64,000 nucleotides of DNA from Verticillium longisporum (taxonomy: Eukaryota; Ascomycota; Sordariomycetes; Glomerellales; Plectosphaerellaceae), in contig JAETXT010000012.1 of the NCBI GenBank assembly GCA_019188255.1, forward strand, positions 62,001-126,000. Reading direction: 5' to 3'. This document shows positions 53,092 to 64,000 of the stretch, in pieces. The translations under genes and the position numbers were made by a program. The notes under the pieces were generated by a model, which saw nothing but the letters and a program-made list of their open reading frames with translations, was not told the origin of the DNA and did not search any database. The stretch's first letter is position 1; the number at the start of each line of letters is the position of its first letter.

Positions 53092-54392
53092 GCAAACCCT
53101 GGCAATGAGGACCCCATACGGATGTTGCTCTTGTCCACTCCATGATATTACCAGTTAGTTGAGTAGCGAACATGATCAATAATGTCGCCTGAGCTGAGAA
53201 ACATTTTCCAGGACGAATTCGATACGCGCTGCCGATGCCCACCGAAGCCCCCAGTACCTTATTCCTTGCTCACGATTCGAGCGGCTAGAGATGCTGCGAC
53301 CAGGACCACGACGTGAAAACCCTGATTGAATCTAGGAAGAGAACCTATAGGATCGGAACAAGATGAAGTGTATGTCAATGGAGGGTGCCCGGGAACCTCT
53401 AGCCGTCCGGCTACCAGGTGCATGGAATCGCCACGCCATGCTAATATTAGCTATGATGATAGGGAGACCGAAGAACGCTTCTCTTAGTTTATCTATGCCT
53501 GAATTGGAGTCTATTCACTTGTAAACACAGTTTTGACATCTGCTATTCTCGAGGTATCCTGACATAATGTCGATCTTGCCTCTCACGCGGAGGCCAGCTA
53601 TTAGTCGGTCCTCAATGGATGCCACGGTTTCGTAACGAACCACCTGAACGAAGAATTGTAAACATTTGAACAGCATGAAGGTTGTTCCGGCTCTGCATAG
53701 GCCCGGATACAGGCTGATAGCATCACCTTTGAGAGGAGTTGACAGCGATCGTAAGGCCAGCAGGCTGGGAACAGGCCAGACACAGGTAGATAGCTCACGC
53801 CAGCGACGTCAGCCCGCCAACTCTTCTCCCTCAAACCTGCTAATAAAGTTCACTAGTGGGGAGCGGAGTCCTAGCACACTCCACTGAGGCATTGATGCAT
53901 TGCGTGGGCCCAGCGTTCATGGAGCTGAACATGAAGAGAGCAACTGGAAAACAAGGGGTAGGACAGAAGGAACCCGCACTAGGAGGCGGGCAATACACAG
54001 CATGGACCCCTTGTAGTTCGACCTTGATCCTGATACCTTGAGGAGATCTCTCTCCAGCGTGAAGGTGATGGTCGCTGCCTTAACTGCTAGTAGTCGCCCG
54101 ATGCCAGCTAATCCACGCCGGCTCCCTGGTGTATCCCCTTCACCTCCCCACCAAACGTACCATGACACACCACGCAGTCATTACATGTACTTCAGCAGCT
54201 TTCGTCTACTCTTCTCCATTCCAGCGGACTTTACATCAGACAAAATCAATACTGCCCGATCAACGAATGCTTTCACGCAATACATAGGTTGACATGCGTG
54301 CGGGTTCAGCCCCCACGGTAGCTCCGAGGTCAGATGTGAAATGCTGAAAAAAGTCCAGCACAAATTAAAGCATCGAACCTGAATTGAATACT
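53092..54392. other. Stretch without a supported gene
   Basis: ORFs here are short, overlap on both strands and lack recognisable features. I see nothing firm. Confidence 0.35.
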
Positions 54393-55000
54393 TTACACGA
54401 TTAGTTCTGCTCCCGCCTTGAACCCGACAGTTGCATCTCCCAACGCCTCGGCCTGTTCCAATGTGAACGTTGCCTGGACAACGTGATACTGCCCCATGCG
54501 AGTGATGCTCGTAAGTGGAACTACTGTGTTTGAGGGAAGTAGTGCAGCCTGGATACTGTCAGGTTTGTCTGGGAAGTATGCTTCCGCCGTCGTAGTCTGG
54601 CCTTTTACAGGCGGGAAGGGGGTGATTCCGGCGAACCATTGCCAAGTCGACAGAAATTGAACGGTACTAATGTACAGGTGTTAGCATGCATTCATGAAAG
54701 AGTGTCTCAAACAAACGTACAGCTCTTGGGTCCCTTTGTCAAGTTTGTCGCGGGTTCTAAAACCTGAACTTTCTGGCGGCTCACTACAGCCGGCCCGGCT
54801 TCCGAATTCTGAGAAAAGCTCCGATGGCATTCCGAGGTTGACAAAACATCGCCATCGTAGTGGAGATAACAAATTACGGGTACAGGAAAACGTGAACTAA
54901 TGACAGATATCCAGGGGTTTACCTGGCTTATTCGTTGACATATAAAGTCAAATCGTCTGCAAAAGAGAGGTTGGGAAGCCATGGCTCCGACTGGTTCGAA
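54393..55000 (-). CDS. Hypothetical protein with a good last exon
   Basis: The last exon (54666-54393) has no ATG near its start but reads very well ('TWQWFAGITPFPPVKGQ', 'ALLPSNTVVPLTSITRM', 'LGDATVGFKAGAELIV'). Intron 54667-54720 (GTACGT, GCTAACA, CATTAG) joins it in phase 2 to 'TRDKLDKGTQEL'. Upstream, protein-like pieces occur in different frames ('EPWLPNLSFADDLTLYVNE' near 54940-55000), so earlier exon borders or indels are unresolved. Function unknown. Confidence 0.45.
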
Positions 55001-56130
55001 CGATTCGTACTCTAAATCATGGTGCTCAAATGAGCACCGGCGCCTACATTTATACCCAGGTGTATTGAAGACGTTACCTGAAGAACTCAATCAAGCGACC
55101 TGGATTTGCGGCAACGTGACGTGCTTCTGTCCTGCCGTCCGAGGATGGAACTACCAACAGAAGGTGCCAGGTATGTTCTTAAAGCCCATACACGCTCACT
55201 GATTCAGTCAACGCCATGAGTCTGAGAACCCCTGCAAGCCCCTGCCCCCTACTGTAAAATGCGCCTTAGGGTCGGATGTGATGTGCCACTTACCCCTGCT
55301 CTAGCCTCTGTGTGTCTCAGGCTTTCCTCACCGGACCCCCTACCACTCCTTTCGGCGGGCCCAAGATCTGACCAGTGTGGCTCGATTTATGGCTAATGTA
55401 CCCTCCCCCTATGCTCTAGACAATGTGGCTCCAGGTATTTCCAGACTTCTACGGGAGTTATGTCTGTGCGATACGATGAGACGAGTGGCGGGGCCGAGTG
55501 TAGTACCGTGGTTGGTATTGGACTCGCGACTCTGGCGGCAAGGCTGTGGCCCATATGACTACAATGAATGCTGCTATTATCGGTCATCACATTACTCCTC
55601 AATTGGATGTGAGAAGAAAGAAAGCGATGTAGAATAGCTTGAGTGCTTCGCCAATGACAACGCAGGCGGGTTTAGGCTAGCCTTCAACAAATGAAGGACG
55701 GCAGCAGCCATGAATCATTCCATCGTCCTTTGTCATCAGGAACCCCTATAAGCGATGCGTCGAAAGCGTTTGCTTCGCAAGGCTACATGGAGTTTCATGG
55801 AAGCAGGGGCGTCCTCCGCAAAGTGCTTCCATGGTTCTATTCGGAGACGAGATCATTTGGATGGACTAGACCTGAGGGGACATCATCAGCCAGCTGCTAG
55901 GTGAGCGGCGAACGTCATAGCCATGTTCGAGACTGACAATTCCAGCTGGTACCCCGGCCACTAAACCTCTGATTTCCTGCCCGCGCCCGCACCTTCTTTA
56001 ACCTGGAGCAACATAACAGCCGTACGAGGACGACCCATCCAATACGACCTTTGAGAGGATTACATACAGACAGCTTCTTCCCACCACCTGAGATACTTGT
56101 AGATTTCGTTCAGCAGTGATTTCACGCTTG
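55001..56130. other. Stretch without a supported gene
   Basis: Small ORFs at 54981-55202 and 55377-55637 (plus) contain some Cys but have no signal peptide or splice support. I leave them uncalled. Confidence 0.3.
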
Positions 56131-58170
56131 CTGTCTCTCCAAAATTGATGAATCCACAATTGACTAGCCTGCTTTTGATGATCAACGGTATTCCATCGTA
56201 GCCTTCCTGCAAAGGCTGGTCAGATAAGTCCGCGGACACGGGCTATTCTTCAACGCAGACCTGGTGCAACGGAAAATCAACTGCTATGGCGGAGCTGTAG
56301 CCTTCGTTGATGACTTTACGGCATGGGTCGCCGGGCCAAGCACGAAGCACAACCGAGAAAGAATCAAGACCGTCATCGAAGAGGCCTTGGAGTGGGAGAG
56401 AAGAAGCGGAGCGACATTCGAAGCCGACAAGACAGCGATCATCCACTTCACTCGGTGGGCGAAGAAGGGCGACCCAGAACCCTTTACCATCAAGGGCCAG
56501 ACTGTGGAGCTGAAACAACACGTCAAGATCCTCGGAATGATCATGGACATCGGACTTCGGTACAAGGAACACATAGCGAGCGCGGCCACGAAGGGGTTGG
56601 AGGCGGCTATGGAGCTAAAGCGTCTTCGAGGCCTGACACCGGCGACGGCACGACGACTCTTTGTTAGCACGGTGGCGCCGGCAGTGGACTACGCCTCCAG
56701 CGTCTGGAGGCACCGGTGTAAGGATCGGATAGCAGCAGCCGTCAACCGTGTGCAAAAGGTGGGCGCGCAGGCCATCATTGGCGCGTTCGCAACAGTGGCC
56801 ACGGCCGTGGCCGAAGCAGAAGCCGACATCCCCAGCACATCGGAACGCTTCCGGCGGAAAGCCGCCAAGCTCTGAACGGACCTACACACGCTACCCGAGA
56901 CGAACCCTTTGCGGAAGCTGAGCAAACAGATGCGCAAGTTTCGGCGGGTTTTCCGGTCTCCGTTCTTCGAGGTGGCCACTGCGCTCAAGAACCTGCCGGT
57001 GGATGAACTCGAGACCATTGCTCCTTTCGCCGTTGCACCATGGACCGAACGGATAAACACCATAGTCGACGGTGCTGAGGTGGAGCCATGGTCCGAAGCT
57101 CATCGAGACGGAAATGTACGAATCGCGGTGAGCAGCTCCGCGCGCAACGACCTGGTAGGCGTGGGAGGCGTTGTCGAGATGCCTCAAGTGTCACAAGGAG
57201 GCCCCAAGCTGGTCAAGTTCTCATTTCTTCTCGGCGAGCGAAGTGGACAAAACGTGTTCGCGGGGGAGCTGGCGGCCGCCGCGTATGCCTTGAGGTCACT
57301 GCGTGGACCAAGACACCGGGACATAGCGCTGGCGACGCGCAGCAAGGCTGCTGTGCTAACTCTTCGAAATCCTCGACAGCAATCGGCCCAGGAGTATGCG
57401 CGATGCATCTGCGAGGAAACTGAAAGGCACGAACAGATGGGAACACAGTAACAACCCTGTGGCTCGCCACGGACGTAGAGGATGACTTACTGAAAGTCGC
57501 CAAGGAGGAAGCGCGGAAAGCAAGCCAGGCAAGCGCACCACCGACGTCGTTCAGTTCCCAAACATGCGATCCACAGTCCTCGGCACAGCGAGGTCAACAC
57601 TGCGCCAAGAGAGAAAGCTCCCCGACAACGTCGGGAAATACTCGAAGAAGATCGACATTGCACTCCCCGGCCAGCACGTTCGGACCCTGTACGACAACTG
57701 TACTTGGATGGAGGCAAGCATTCAAGCCCAGCTCAGGACTGGCAAGTCGCGGCTCAATGGATCCCTCCATCAGATCAAGGCGGTGCCCTCCGACCAGTGC
57801 GGATGTGGACAAGCAACTGAGACGGTAGAGCACTATTTACTGAGATGCACGCAGTGGACGACACAGCGAGCGGAGATCCTTCACTGCCTTGATACGCAAA
57901 GCAACAATGTATCTTTCTATCTCGGAGGAAAGGCCCGATCGGATGGAGAAGACTGGAAGCCAAACATGCAAGCAGTCAGAGCGACGATACGATTTGTCAA
58001 GGCCACCAGCCGACTGGACAATGCGTGATCCCAGGACTGGGCCCAACACGTCACTAACCCCCACCCCCGTGTCTCAAATAGCAAGCGTCGCTTCAGTCGC
58101 CGTAGATAGGACTCTGGACACTTGGAGAATCGCCTTCAAGCATGCCTGCTAATACAATTAAAACCACGGG
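56131..58170 (+). mobile_element. LINE (Tad-like) copy 2, 5'-truncated and mutated
   Basis: Encodes the end of the reverse transcriptase (catalytic 'AFVDDFTAWV', then 'LKQHVKILGMIMD'), a connecting region, an RNase H-like part ('FAGELAAAAYALRSL'), and the terminal Cys/His motif ('CGCGQATETVEHYLLRC') at 57800-57856. TGA at 56873-56875 replaces the TGG present at the same place in copy 3. Further frame breaks occur near 57450-57560. The 3' UTR is shared with copy 1. Confidence 0.85.
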
Positions 58171-58242
58171 AACACCTTCGAACGAGGGAACTGCAAGGAC
58201 AAGCGGGAAGATAGAAGGTAGGGGATACTGAGAAACGGTACA

Positions 58243-59490
58243 TCACGGCAGGAGAAACCATGTATTAGTATGATAGTGCCTTATTGGCTTGCCAGCCAAC
58301 AGGCGTAATAAACTTGTGTGTGTGTACGCTTTGCGAAGGCCACGGGCCGCTTGGAGAATGCGTGATCCCTGACAAGGGTCCCAGACGCCAATCTCTCTTT
58401 GTGTGTCAGCTCGTAGGAGCATCTCGGCACGTTGTGTTGCCCATGTGCATCGGAGGAGGAAGTGCTCCACCGTCTCTCTCGCTTGCCCGCATGCGCATTG
58501 ATTCGAAAGTACTGCTCTGATTCGGAAGAGTGAAGCGTTCAGTCTCGCCATGCCCGTCCTGAGCTTAGCCAGTATGCTCGCTTCTATCCAGGAGAGGTTG
58601 TCGTACAGTTCTCGAGTGTGTTTGCCAGGTAGGGCTAAATCTATCTGCTTCGAGAGTTTTCTTACCTTATTTGGTAGCCGTCTCTCTACACGTATTTTGC
58701 GTCTTGCAGCATTAGGGTGGTGGACCGCATCTTCGTGGATTGCTTTTCTGGTGAGGCGCCCTCTCGGCTCCACTTGCGTGCTTCTCCTTTCGCGTTCTTC
58801 AGGAGGTCGTCCTCGAGATGACTAGGGAGCCAAACGGCTGTGATGATGTTCCCGGTCTCTCGAAGTCGAGTGACCGCTTCGTAGATGCAGCGAACGTACT
58901 CTTGTCCAGATTGTTGACGGGGTTTCGAAGTGTCAGCGCCGCGGCCCTGTTACTTTTCAGTAACAATACACTTTGGCCCCTTAGGTGTGGCAGAAGCCGC
59001 AGCGCGTACGCCACAGCCACGAGTTCTCCGAAAAATGGGTTCTAATCGGTCCTCATGCCGTGGGTGAATGAAAACGTCTCGGGCACCATTCCTGGTCCTT
59101 CGATGACGCCGCCGACCCCAACCAGCTCGTTTCGTGCCGAGCTGCTGACGGCGATACGCACCATCGCGTCCTAGTCGGCACGCGATAATATTAGGTCGTC
59201 TTTCCATTCGGCAATTGTCTACATTCTTCCCATCCACGGCGGAAGTGTGAATGGGTTGATGGTTTCCAGATTCTCCATTGGAATCTCGTTGAGCGCAGTT
59301 GCCAGTTGGAAAAATGATGAGCGGTGGAAACGCCTGAACTTCCGCATGCGAGCAGTCAGTTTTCGAAGCGGGTTGGTCTCGGGCAGTGCGTGGAGATCCG
59401 TCCAAAGCTTGATAGCCCTTCTCGTGAATCGCTCTGGTGCACTGACGATGTGAGCCTCCGCTTCTGCTACGCTCGTGGCTATCGTGATGA
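58243..59490 (-). mobile_element. LINE copy 3, tail-to-tail with copy 2
   Basis: The minus strand encodes the same modules: 'LPNKVRKLSKQIDLALPG', 'LRTGMARLNASLFRI', 'CACGQARETVEHFLLRC', RNase H traces ('NRAAALTLRNPVNN') and, at about 59330-59460, the region matching the end of the copy 2 RT part. Frames are broken several times. The two copies face each other across about 70 bp. Confidence 0.8.
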
Positions 59491-59643
59491 ACGCTCACAC
59501 TAACCGCGCGGCAATATCGGGACAACAGCCTCATTCCTCTTGGGCGCTTGCATTGCTGTATTTGTTCCGTGTTCCACCTCGTTGATTCTTCCGATGCATT
59601 CTCAAACTTCATCCTTGTGTACACCGCGAATATTATCGTCAAA

Positions 59644-60997
59644 ATGGCGGAGATCGTAGGGTTGAGTTCTGGCGTTCTAGCCCTGGCCGCTTCTGCCCTG
59701 AAGTCCAGCGCGAAGCTTTACGAAACGATCAAAGACATCCGCTCCCATCCACATCAAGTTCGAGAGCTCCTCACGGAGCTCGCAAGCCTGAATTTGGTCC
59801 TTCGAAAGCTCTCTGAGACCGGCGATCTCCAGCTTGACGTTGATCTTACAGCTCTCACACTCACGCTTACACAGTGCCGACAGTCATGTGATGAGGTTGA
59901 AGCCCAGCTGCTTGATTCCTGCTCACGCTCTAGCCCTGACCGGACAAGCTTCCGCGATTGGGCTAAACTGAAGTTCAACGGGAGCGATGGTTTGGAAGGC
60001 TTTCGGCAGCAGCTGATTAGACACAACTCCACCATCACAGTTGTCATAAGCTTCGCGAATCTGTCAGTACACTGTTCTACTTAGATTAACTTGGCTAACA
60101 AATGTGCCTTCGCAGCCGCACGTCTGCTACGAGCACCCAGGCTATACATGCCTGTCGAGAGTTGATCGCGAGTACAACAGTTGATTTGAAGCCCATCTAG
60201 ACCACATTCAACAAAAGCTCGACACTTTGACCCATCGCGCTGCTGCCGGTCCGATTCTCGACGTGACCACTCGCCAGCACATGGAGGAGGAAGAAAAGAG
60301 CACCAAAAAGGGTCTCGAATTCTGTGCCACACTTTTGCAGGCGATTGAACAGACCGAGGTCGAATTCTTTGAGAGCGATAGCAGTTCAGCAAGCGCCCAG
60401 GCCCAGGTCTCAACCTCCCAAATGTTGTTCGGTGAAGGAGTCGAGGGGATCAAACATCACATGCACTTCACACTTCGACAGCTTGAGCAGCATCGGAAGA
60501 AGATTGCAGACAGCCTGGTAAGCGGCTTGAAAACACCCATGTCAGCGCAAGACCAGACCTCGCTCGATGACCTCGAGAGACAAGCGAATACTCTGAGACA
60601 GTGCCTGGGCCTCTGCTCGAATGTCGATTCTGTATTGGAGTCGCAAGTCAGCAATATCGAAAACCATGCAGAAGGCGACGACACGATTCAGTTCATGGTA
60701 TCAACAGATGGCAAGACGATCAACGGCAAAAACCGAGCCGTTGGCAAGAGACTCAAGCAAGCTGGTGGTCATTTTGGCGAAGACTCTCTTCAACAGGTCT
60801 CCCAGGATTTCAAAGCTGTCAGCATTCACTACGCCGACCTCCAAGAGCACACCCCTGAGCGATCAGCAATGGAGCCTGGCACTCACGCTGCGACGGCTGG
60901 AACAGACTCGACTTTCGGGCACCGGCATGGGCCAGGTGTTACGCTCGCTAAGCAACACATGCCTGGCGCTGCCGGTACTGGTCAGACTGGTGGTTGA
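59644..60997 (+). CDS. Fungal STAND-type N-terminal-domain protein (azaphilone-cluster protein L-like)
   Basis: ATG 59644 starts the helical 'Fungal_N' domain ('MAEIVGLSSGVLALAASAL', 'VRELLTELASLNLVLRKL'), found at the N-terminus of fungal STAND/NLR-like proteins and of stand-alone relatives annotated as azaphilone pigment cluster protein L. Intron 60063-60115 (GTCAGT, GCTAAC, CGCAG) leads to exon 2. A one-base deletion near 60190-60196 is needed to join 'STTVDLK' to 'IQQKLDTLTHRAAAG'. The C-terminal part ('QHMEEEEKSTKKGLEF', 'TDGKTINGKNRAVGKRLKQ') follows this family's pattern. No NACHT/NB-ARC is present before the stop at 60997, so it is the short, stand-alone type. Possible role in non-self recognition or signalling, inferred from the family only. 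Confidence 0.7.
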
Positions 60998-61869
60998 GCT
61001 CGGACATTCACCAGGGGTTGGCTTGTGAGGCTGTCGCAAATGCATGTCACAGGCGCAGTAGTGGTGTGAACTTGAGAGAAGCAACGGGGTGTCAGCACAA
61101 AGGAAGACGACCCAAGCGCTTGTAATAAGACTTTGAAATTGGCCAAAAATTGAGTCGAAATGGTATTTTGACCCCCGTCTGGACTCTGTATCCGTATTGC
61201 CAGGGTTGCTCTTCAGCTACTTCTAGTCACGGGGACTGTGTCTGGTCAAATGAGAGGAGAAGCAGAGTGGAATTCATAATAATCTATTTGTACGCGCCAT
61301 TTGCCTAAGCAAAGAGGAAGAGATACCTTTCGTAGAGGGCTCGGAGAATGAAGGCGATAACCTGTGTTGATGGTCGTGTGGTGGAGTCTGTCTTAGCGCT
61401 TTTCATGACCTCCAGGCTCGGTATATATATGCATCACGACCTGACTGGATGGTCATCAGGACACCATGTGAGATTGAGCATTTAGTGATGATGCACCTGA
61501 CGTGTGATAGCAGTGATGAACACGTGATTTGGAATCTCAACCATAGCGGGGAACGCAGTGGTTCCTTGCCAGTGATACGCCTTATCGAGTAACTAGTGAG
61601 GTTCTTGAAGCCATCGTCCAGCCAATTACATCGCGCTGATACCCTGTAGCGTTCCCAGACCGCATTGGCTCAAAGCGTGGCCATGAATATGCTGTTTTCT
61701 GCCTAGCGTGTTAGTAAGCAAACACCAGCTACAACTCCTGGTGAAGTGACGGTCCTCGACTGGAAGTCACGTGTCTGTCTAGAGCCACGATGGGCGCTGA
61801 CAGCTCCATCCTTGTGATACGTCGCGCCAATTCTCACTTTCTAACCCCCCGGACGCCTGAACCCCCACC
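60998..61869. other. Intergenic region
   Basis: No gene seen. GTATATATATGC near 61420-61431 is a TATA-like element, but it lies more than 400 bp from the next ATG. The last 200 bp should hold the FunK1 promoter. Confidence 0.4.
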
Positions 61870-64000
61870 ATGGCAGATCAACGTCGGCCAAAGATCATTG
61901 AGGACAACCCCATTAAGACCGGACTTGAGGGCTTTCGCGCTTCTTTCAAGGCCGCCTGTAAAAATGAGGGCATCCCTCCTCACTGGACTCGCTTTGCGAG
62001 CTTACTGACGATGGTAAAACAATCCACCCTACCGATCCTACACTACTGACCTTACAGAATTCCAAAACTTAGCTCTCGATCTCATCCTGGCGCTTCAAGG
62101 CTGCCAAGCGTCTCGTCTGCTTCGCTCAGGTGGGAGAGGGAAGAACCTATTTAGCGACTTATCAAGACTCAGCTCCGCTGTCAACTCCGATGACTTCGAT
62201 TTCGACCGCATCAAACCACTTTTCAAAGCATCCCTAGCCGATACCCTTGACGACGCGTTGATCTGGGATCACGTCTACAACACCGTTGCCGAAGCCACCC
62301 CGCCGCCCCGATCAATAGCATCCTCTCTTCAACAAACTCCGTGGCTCCGCAACACGAGCGGCTTTGCGAACTCGTCCGAGCATCGGAAGTACATGGACCT
62401 TGTGCTCAGGGAAGAGCTCGGTACTATGCATGTCGGGCTCCCTGGTTTCCACAAGACATATTTCGGACGTGTGGCCGATCTTGATACAGCGTCTCGGGCA
62501 ATATTCGAGAAGTGCGAGGAAGGCAGCAACCCTCTATTTCGCGAGGGGTGGACCAGATGGCCGAGTGATGCGAATCAAGACGGTGTGCTTAGCTGGTTCG
62601 CGGACATCAGCGATAAGCTGGCGGCCTTCGCAGAATCGTACAAACCCACTCTGACCGGCCGGAGGCCGTTGGCACAGCCCAACAAGCCGATCCACGGTTC
62701 TACTGCAGAGCGCAAGCTGGACGTTGGGTTCGTGAATGACCCCCAAGCAAGAAGCGACTCTCGATGTTGCTGGTCGCAGATACTCGTCCCTGGAGAGCTG
62801 AAGAGCAATCCATCTGCCGATATCGCCTCCAAAGCATGGCTTGATTTGGGGAGATACGCAAGGGAAGTTCTCACTGCTCAAGACACCCGTCGCTTCGTCT
62901 TGGGCTTTACCATTTGCGGTTCGCTCATGAGGATATGGATGTTTGACCGGCTCGGCGGGATCGCGTCTGAACGGTTTGATATTAATCACGACGGGCTGCA
63001 GTTTGTCTCCACGATCATTGGGTTCCTCTGGATGGATGAGGAAGAGCTTGGCTTTGACCCTACGATCATTACAGAGAACGGCAAACGGCTCATCATGATC
63101 ACACGGAACGGACAAACAGAGAGGCTCGTCATCGACCAATTAATGAAACGCGCGCCTTGCGTCGCCGGCCGGGCTACGACTTGCTGGAAAGCGCACTGCG
63201 AAGAAGACCCACAGTCGCCAATCGTCATCAAGGACTCCTGGCAGTTCGTGGAGCGTGACGAGGAAGGCGAATTACTCCAAGAGGCGACCGGCAAAGATGT
63301 AGTCAACGTCGCTAGGTACTACCACCATGAGACCGTGGTTGTCCGTGACGAAGTTGACGACATTCGAGGCAATACTCGAAGGGGACTGGATGCTACTGAG
63401 GCGAAGAATTATCAATCAGAACGATCTATCATTCCGCAGAGCATGAGTGTAATAGGCCCTTCACGAACAGGTCGAAGCAGTACTATCGGAGTGAAGCGGT
63501 CCTCGAGCCAGACGGGTGCCCCCGTACCACCCAGTAAACGGTCCTGTTCGGCATCTCCAACAAAAGCAGGCAGCCACGCCATCCCCAATCGAGTACATAG
63601 GCGGGTCATCCTACGCGACTACGGAAAAGCTATTTACAAGGCAAGCTCCCCGTCGGTTCTGCTTGCCGCGCTAGAGGGCTGCATCGAAGGGCATGAGTCC
63701 TTGCACAAGGCAGGTTTGCTTCACCGAGACATCTCGATTAACAATCTGATGATCAACGAGGACGACACGAACTCTTCGTGGCCCTCTTTTGATCGACCTT
63801 GACCTTGCCATCCGAGAGCAACGAGACGGTGCTTCAGGGGCAAGAGGAAAGACAGGTACAAGGGCTTTCATGGCGATTGGGGCCCTTCTGGGCGAGCAGC
63901 ATTCCTTCATGCACGACCTTGAGTCCTTCTTCTGGGTTTTGTTCTGGATATGCATCCATTACACCGGGCCAGATGAGGGCAGAGTCGTCGCGAGATTTGA
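61870..64000 (+). CDS. FunK1-type fungal protein kinase, runs off the right edge, two likely indels
   Basis: ATG 61870 opens 48 codons ('WTRFASLLTM'), then intron 62014-62057 (GTAAAA, CTGAC, TACAG) and the main exon ('DDFDFDRIKPLFKASLAD', 'RPLAQPNKPIHGS', 'ILVPGELKSNP'). The kinase signature 'GLLHRDISINNLMINEDD' holds the catalytic Asp and Asn. The current frame stops at 63802, but the DFG-equivalent ('LIDLDLAIREQRDG') and 'SFMHDLESFFWVLFWI' continue in another frame to base 64000. Adding one base to the TTTT run at 63788-63791 joins them; a missing G at 62013-62014 would repair the first splice phase. FunK1 kinases are a fungal-specific expanded family, mostly of unknown substrate. Confidence 0.85.

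Noticed and set aside
54985..55005. GGTTCGAAC-like sequence considered as a tRNA B box
   Set aside because: No matching A box, acceptor stem or cloverleaf could be drawn. I found no convincing tRNA anywhere in the window, though a tRNA-scanning program would be the proper test.

Overview
The window looks like a repeat-rich, accessory stretch of a filamentous ascomycete (Pezizomycotina) genome. The evidence is short introns of about 45-100 bp with GT...CTAAC/CTGA...AG signals, fungal-only families (DUF3723, DUF3435, FunK1 kinase, fungal STAND-type N-terminal domain, BCS1-like AAA ATPase), fungal Ty1/Copia and LINE retrotransposons, and many single-copy genes that match nothing I recognise. I see no rRNA, convincing tRNA, CRISPR or bacterial-type operon.

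Left part (1-14.5 kb). A long minus-strand DUF3723 gene runs off the left edge and carries an in-frame 132-bp tandem repeat. It is followed by a cluster of small genes (two-exon peptides, a two-helix membrane protein, a Ser/Thr-rich secreted protein). From 9.5 to 11.2 kb is a partly decayed gene and a minus-strand ORF ending in a 15-bp minisatellite. At 11.7-14.5 kb lies a DUF3435 tyrosine-recombinase gene, the family that includes Starship 'captains', broken by stop codons and frameshifts.

Middle (14.9-31 kb). A LINE fragment abuts a Copia fragment. Then comes a two-layer insertion of about 11.4 kb: Copia-2 inserted first (target duplication CCTGA), and Copia-1 then inserted at the first bases of the Copia-2 5' LTR (target duplication GATGT). 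Copia-2 has identical LTRs and an intact 1621-codon gag-pol. Copia-1 has an in-frame TGA between gag and pol. Their primer sites match anticodon arms of tRNA-Lys(CUU) and initiator tRNA-Met, as in half-tRNA priming.

Right part (31-64 kb). Here are a decayed gene with several stops, a BCS1-like AAA ATPase, small hypothetical and secreted proteins, an intact three-exon membrane protein, a four-exon gene headed by a 13-bp minisatellite (45 perfect copies), an inverted LTR dimer with a 146-bp perfect inverted repeat, multi-exon hypotheticals, two tail-to-tail LINE copies, a fungal STAND-type N-terminal-domain gene and a FunK1 kinase that runs off the right edge.

Two themes recur. Many genes need a single-base shift, several of them in homopolymers, to join two well-formed reading frames. 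Several genes also carry stops explainable by one C-to-T change. The first could be assembly error or real decay; the second fits decay, possibly by RIP. Most gene models were traced by eye through splice signals and are provisional.
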